Of a stretch of 10,325 nucleotides of DNA, positions 7,142-10,325 are shown one piece after another. The notes under the pieces were generated by a model. It was not told the DNA's origin. It worked only from the letters and a program-made list of their open reading frames with translations, and ran no database searches. The stretch lies in the NCBI GenBank assembly GCA_946479055.1, contig CAMLEX010000117.1, forward strand, positions 1-10,325. Direction: 5' to 3'. The DNA is from an uncultured Bacteroidota bacterium. GTDB lineage: Bacteria > Bacteroidota > Bacteroidia > Chitinophagales > Chitinophagaceae. The translations under genes and the position numbers were made by a program. Positions within the stretch are counted from its first letter, which is position 1. The number at the start of each line of letters is the position of its first letter.

Positions 7142-8020
7142 TCAAATAAAAACCCGGCTGCCATAACTATAATTTTCCCTGAATTCTTTTGGTGTGCAGC
7201 CTTTTTTCTTTTTAAAAAGACGATTGAAATTGGAGATATTATTAAAACCGCAATGGTAGGCTACTTCAGCAACAGATTGCGTGGTGTCGATCAGCAATCT
7301 TGATGCATGGCCCAATCGCATTTCCAAAAGACTATCCATAAAAGTGATTCCGGTCCTTGCTTTAAAAAACCTGCTGAAAGAAACATCAGCCATATTAGCC
7401 AGTTTCGATACTTCTGTTAATGTAATAGGTTTTTGAAAACTCTGGTTCATATACTCTATCGCTTTTTCAATACGACGGCTGTTATAGGAGAGTTCTGCAT
7501 TACTGAATGTTGCATCAGACAAGGTGTGCATGTTTCTTGAAATAGAAAGATCATGCAGAATGGATAATAGTTCAAGTACGGAATCAAAGCCCTGCTTTTG
7601 ACTTAGTATAGTTAATCGCGGTGTTATTTGTTCAGTAGTTTGTTGGGAAAACTGAATTCCTTTAGCCGATTTCTCCAGCATATTGCGGATAAAACTTAGT
7701 TGATTGCGACGCAAAAACTTTTCATCAAACAGATCTTTATGAAATTGAATCGTGATCTCTTTGATCTCTTTGCTTTTGCATTTGTGTGTTTGCCACACAT
7801 GCGGCAGGTTTGAGCCAACGAGTATAAGTTCAAGGTCATCAATTTCAGCGATATGATCACCCACTACTCTTTTTGCTCCTTTTGCGTTCCTTATAAAATT
7901 CAACTCCAGTTCTTCATGGCAATGCAAAGGAAAATCAAACTCTGATTTGACACGGGTGAAGATGGTGAAGCAATCGCTGCTGGTAAGAGGAGTTATTTCC
8001 CGGAGGATGTTATGATGCAT
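7142..8020 (-). CDS. AraC-family transcriptional regulator
   Basis: A 292-residue regulator. The N-terminal half (about 1-110) is a cupin-type sensor domain with FPLHCHEELEL (His33, His35, Glu37) and NLPHVWQ (His74), the pattern of sugar-responsive AraC/XylS sensors. The C-terminal half (about 183-285) is the paired helix-turn-helix domain. The first helix-turn-helix is at about 201-224 (LTEVSKLANMADVSFSRFFK), the second at about 250-281, with YHCGFNNISNFNRLFKKKKG and TPKEFR, the AraC signature. The ATG at 8020 is the first plausible start and gives a full-length sensor domain. It is divergent from the SusC-like gene with 220 bp between starts, so it probably controls the glycan locus. This is inferred from position; the ligand is unknown. 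Confidence 0.92.
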   Translation of the reverse strand: MHHNILREITPLTSSDCFTIFTRVKSEFDFPLHCHEELELNFIRNAKGAKRVVGDHIAEIDDLELILVGSNLPHVWQTHKCKSKEIKEITIQFHKDLFDEKFLRRNQLSFIRNMLEKSAKGIQFSQQTTEQITPRLTILSQKQGFDSVLELLSILHDLSISRNMHTLSDATFSNAELSYNSRRIEKAIEYMNQSFQKPITLTEVSKLANMADVSFSRFFKARTGITFMDSLLEMRLGHASRLLIDTTQSVAEVAYHCGFNNISNFNRLFKKKKGCTPKEFRENYSYGSRVFI

Positions 8021-8240
8021 AACATGATAATTTATGAGCTAAAGTTATAATAATTAAGTTAAAATAGTACTATATAATAATGCCTGCAAAAATGCCTAAT
8101 AAATCTTTTTCAGTCCTTTGGCAACGTGTGTTTATTGATTTAATGAAATATGAATGGGTGACAAATCATTACTATTTGATAATAAAGTATTAGTAATTGG
8201 ATAGTTTTAAATTCTACATTTGGCAAAACAAACTTGCTAT
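8021..8240. promoter_or_regulatory. Divergent regulatory region between the AraC regulator and the SusC-like gene
   Basis: These 220 very AT-rich bases hold a direct repeat AATGCCT (8079-8085 and 8091-8097, 12 bp apart), a candidate AraC-type operator. For the SusC side, two weak matches to the Bacteroidota promoter (TTTG then TAnnTTTG) exist: TTTG at 8175-8178 with TAGTTTTA at 8202-8209, and TACATTTG at 8215-8222 without a well-spaced upstream element. No Shine-Dalgarno precedes either gene. Confidence 0.35.
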
Positions 8241-8652
8241 ATGAGTAAAAAAATCTTCGTCCGCATACTCATGCTCACGGTATGCGTTTTCTCCCTCTCT
8301 TCAACCATAGCACAGGAAAAAAAAATAACAGGGATAGTGGCTGATGAAAAAGGCACTACGCTTCCTGGTGCAACAGTTTCTGTTAAAGGCATCACTAATG
8401 CTGTTACTACTGATGTAAATGGAAAATTTTCCATAACAGCTGGTGCTAATGCCAAAACATTAGAAATATCTTTTGTTGGCATGGAGCCAAAAGAAGTAGC
8501 GATTGGAAAGCAAACTGATTTCAAAATTTCACTTCGTTCCCTGGCTACAGCCATGAGCGAGGTAGTTGTTATCGAATGTATCCTCTGCCATCTCTTCTGT
8601 TAGCGCAAAAGATTTAAAAGATTTACCAGTAGCCGGTGTGGATCAGTTGCTG
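8241..8652 (+). pseudogene. SusC/RagA-like TonB-dependent transporter, N-terminal fragment with frame loss
   Basis: The frame from ATG 8241 starts with a signal peptide (MSKKIFVRILMLTVCVFSLS, cleaved near IAQ). A carboxypeptidase-regulatory-like domain follows (about 26-100, with ITGIVADEKGTTLPGATVSV and DVNGKFSI..SFVGMEPKEV). MSEVVVI marks the start of the SusC plug. After VVVI (8574) the usual G-Y-G-T and a few basic residues are absent, and the frame runs to a stop at 8601-8603. From 8575 another frame continues as typical SusC plug, NVSSAISSVSAKDLKDLPVA then GVDQLL, to 8652. So about 20 bases appear to be missing at 8574/8575, and everything after VDQLL (the rest of the plug and the entire beta-barrel, some 850 residues) is absent. 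Intact SusC proteins import oligosaccharides with a SusD partner; this fragment cannot. The TTG 21 bases upstream of the ATG is rejected as start. Confidence 0.8.
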
Positions 8653-8769
8653 GATTATGTGATCAATACGCCAGCGGATGGCTTTCGTTCTGCTGCATCA
8701 GTAGAAACATTGATGCGTGTGATTGATAAAAACAAATTTATGGCTGCTAACCCGGTAACAATGGATTAA
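8653..8769 (+). pseudogene. C-terminal remnant, probably of a GH130 mannosylglucose phosphorylase
   Basis: Directly after SusC-like VDQLL and in the same frame come 38 residues foreign to SusC: DYVINTPADGFRSAASV, then ETLMRVIDKNKF and AANPVTMD, ending in TAA at 8767-8769. The DYV-NTP-DG-RSA-SVE pattern resembles the C-terminus of GH130 phosphorylases (4-O-beta-mannosylglucose phosphorylase). I recognise it from memory and could not check it. The following gene, 53 bp on, is a cellobiose/mannobiose 2-epimerase, the usual genetic partner of such phosphorylases in beta-mannan loci, which supports the call. If right, about 90% of the gene is missing. No start codon or ribosome site of its own is evident. 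Confidence 0.5.
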
Positions 8770-8822
8770 GAGTCATAACATTAGTATTCTATGAAACCGT
8801 ATAGAATAGTTAAAAAAGGAAA

Positions 8823-9821
8823 GTGATAGCAGAACTCATACAATTAGAAAAGGAACTTCAGCAGGAGTTGACCAATATTCTTCAGTACTGGATGGAGCAT
8901 ACCGTAGATGAACAATACGGAGGGTTCTATGGAAGAATAGATAATGATAATAATGCAGATGCGAATGCGCCAAAAGGGTTGGTATTAATTGCCCGGATAT
9001 TATGGACGTTTTCTGCAGCATATAATCATACCAAAGAGATAAAGTACCTGCCTATCGCTGACAGGGCTTGTCACTATCTTATTGACCGGTTCTTTGATAA
9101 TCAATATGGAGGATTTTACTGGTCAGTTGATAAGGAAGGCAATATAGCAGACCAAAAAAAACAGGTATATGGTATCGCTTTTTGTCTGTACGGATTTTCT
9201 GAATATTATAAAGCCACTAATAATGATAAGGCATTGCAGCAGGCGAAAAATTGTTATACCTGCATTGAGCAATACAGTTTTGATAAAAACAAAGGTGGCT
9301 ACCTGGAAGCGTTTACAAGAGATTGGCAACCCATTGGCGACCTGCGCTTAAGCGCTAAAGATGCCAATGAGAAAAAAACAATGAATACACATTTGCATGT
9401 GTTGGAAGCATATACTAATCTCTACAGGATATGGAAAGATGAAAAATTGCGAAATAGTATAAAACTATTGCTGAAGAATTTTATTGAGCATTTCGTCGAT
9501 AGCGAAACCGGGCATCTTCATTTATTTTTTGATGAAGACTGGAAGGTAAAAGGAGATATTATTTCTTATGGACATGATATAGAAGCTGCATGGTTGTTAT
9601 TGGAAGCTGCTGAAGTAATAGAAGATGAGGAGTGGACTGAAAAAATAAAAAAATTATCCTTGAAAATGGCCAAAGCTGCGGCAAAAGGATTGGATGTGGA
9701 TTTATTGATCCCATTACCAAATTACATCCGCATATTATTCGCTTTCCAGGCGGAAGTACCAGTGATGCATATTTTTGGAATGCACAACAAGGAAACATTC
9801 CAGCTGATGCACCCGCACTGA
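8823..9821 (+). CDS. Cellobiose (mannobiose) 2-epimerase, AGE family, C-terminally truncated
   Basis: The frame starts at GTG 8823, the only start after an in-frame stop at 8811, with AAAAAAGGAAA just upstream. Residues 1-293 are a clear AGE-family (alpha/alpha)6-barrel epimerase: QYGGFYGRIDNDN, LIARILWTF (Arg58), QYGGFYWSVD, YGIAFCLYGFSEYY, MNTHLHVLEAY (His190) and SYGHDIEAAW (His251, one of the two catalytic bases). The enzyme interconverts the reducing-end glucose and mannose of beta-1,4 disaccharides. Intact members have about 390-410 residues; here homology stops at KGLDVD (about 9701). The remaining 39 residues are the next gene's DNA read in the wrong frame. The second catalytic histidine of the last barrel helices (His390 in the Rhodothermus marinus enzyme) is lost, so the product should be inactive. 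Function call strong; truncation plain to see. Confidence 0.85.
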   Translation: MIAELIQLEKELQQELTNILQYWMEHTVDEQYGGFYGRIDNDNNADANAPKGLVLIARILWTFSAAYNHTKEIKYLPIADRACHYLIDRFFDNQYGGFYWSVDKEGNIADQKKQVYGIAFCLYGFSEYYKATNNDKALQQAKNCYTCIEQYSFDKNKGGYLEAFTRDWQPIGDLRLSAKDANEKKTMNTHLHVLEAYTNLYRIWKDEKLRNSIKLLLKNFIEHFVDSETGHLHLFFDEDWKVKGDIISYGHDIEAAWLLLEAAEVIEDEEWTEKIKKLSLKMAKAAAKGLDVDLLIPLPNYIRILFAFQAEVPVMHIFGMHNKETFQLMHPH

Positions 9822-10325
9822 TCACTGATGAATTCGGAGTAAAAAAAGACCCCAGTTATATTTATGGCAAATCAACGTATAACTGGCAATGCAACCTCGA
9901 TAATTATTATTCCATGTTGCAGCAAACAAATAACAAAGGGATCATTACGGTTAATTATGGCTATACCCGGTATGGCGCCAGTAATGATCCTGTAGCTACT
10001 GCAGCACATTTAGCGGCCGACTGGGTTCGCTATGATAATGGGCGGACAAAATTGTGGGAGATAGGCAATGAAAACTTTGGAAGCTGGGAATGGGGCTATC
10101 GCATCGATACAGCGTTGAACAAAGATGGGCAGCCCGAATTTGTCACCGGAGCTTTATATGCACAGCATTTTAAAGTATTTGCCGATTCCATGCGCAAGGC
10201 AGCATTGGAAGTAGGCAGCACCATACATATTGGTGCCGTGGTATTTGACAATCCCGCCACTGAAGCGTGGCAAACCAATACAACTAAAACGTGGAATACA
10301 GGAGTGATGTCAGGCGTGAAGAATA
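9701..10325 (+). pseudogene. Clan GH-A glycoside hydrolase (arabinofuranosidase/GH51- or GH44-like), 5' truncated, runs off window
   Basis: From about 9701 to the window end a frame without stops (codons starting at 9701, 9704 and so on) overlaps the wrong-frame tail of the epimerase. It reads FIDPITKLHPHIIRFPGGST, SDAYFWN, DNYYSMLQQTNNKGIITVNYG, LAADWVRYDN and KLWEIGNENFGSWEWGYRID. RFPGG near a strand end and the Asn-Glu pair in EIGNEN (Glu at 10070-10072, probable acid/base) are marks of clan GH-A (beta/alpha)8 retaining glycosidases. The overall pattern is closest, by eye, to alpha-L-arabinofuranosidase-like GH51 or GH44 enzymes. The start codon, signal peptide and first strands are missing. 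The nucleophile would lie beyond 10325. It is probably an exported enzyme of the glycan locus. The exact GH family is uncertain. Confidence 0.65.

Noticed and set aside
8220..8240. TTG start seven codons upstream of the SusC-like ATG
   Set aside because: It would put polar residues ahead of a normal signal peptide. ATG 8241 gives the typical MSKKIF start.
1..10325. CRISPR array, tRNA, rRNA, insertion sequence or phage genes
   Set aside because: No regular spaced repeats, no cloverleaf or rRNA-like segments and no transposase or phage-like proteins were found on either strand.

Overview
The window reads as a chromosomal segment of a Bacteroidota bacterium, most likely a Chitinophagaceae-like relative. 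The grounds are moderately AT-rich DNA, almost no Shine-Dalgarno sequences, a SusC-type outer-membrane transporter start (signal peptide, carboxypeptidase-like domain, VVVI plug start), a bacterial group II geranylgeranylglyceryl phosphate synthase, a DUF2490 outer-membrane protein and a large class II NrdJ. The genus cannot be fixed from sequence alone.

Layout. Positions 1-1523 (+) hold the tail of one M28-family metallopeptidase and a complete exported paralogue, a tandem pair. They converge on a GGGP synthase (1593-2351, -) across a short intergenic region with Bacteroidota-type short repeats. Upstream of the synthase on the same strand is a DUF2490 outer-membrane protein gene (2486-3208, -) that is split over three reading frames. 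A 357-bp divergent intergenic region separates it from the intact B12-dependent ribonucleotide reductase nrdJ (3566-6955, +), which ends at a strong intrinsic terminator. An AraC-family regulator (7142-8020, -) follows. It is divergent from the start of a glycan-utilisation locus (8241-10325, +).

The glycan locus is the odd part. In about 1.5 kb it contains the N-terminus of a SusC-like transporter with an out-of-frame gap at the start of the plug, a direct joint from that SusC into what looks like the last ~39 residues of a GH130 phosphorylase, a cellobiose/mannobiose 2-epimerase cut off after about 293 residues, and an abrupt frame-changing joint into a 5'-truncated clan GH-A glycosidase that runs off the window. 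The content (SusC, GH130-like tail, epimerase, GH-A glycosidase, AraC regulator) fits a beta-mannan type polysaccharide utilisation locus. In such loci the epimerase turns mannobiose into mannosylglucose and the GH130 enzyme phosphorolyses it. Here nearly every gene has lost a large internal or terminal piece. Either the locus has decayed by serial deletion, or the assembly has collapsed or joined sequence there. The upstream housekeeping genes are intact.

I see no convincing new system, CRISPR array, tRNA, rRNA or insertion sequence. The most useful leads are the broken joints, the two frame changes in the DUF2490 gene and the small intergenic repeats.
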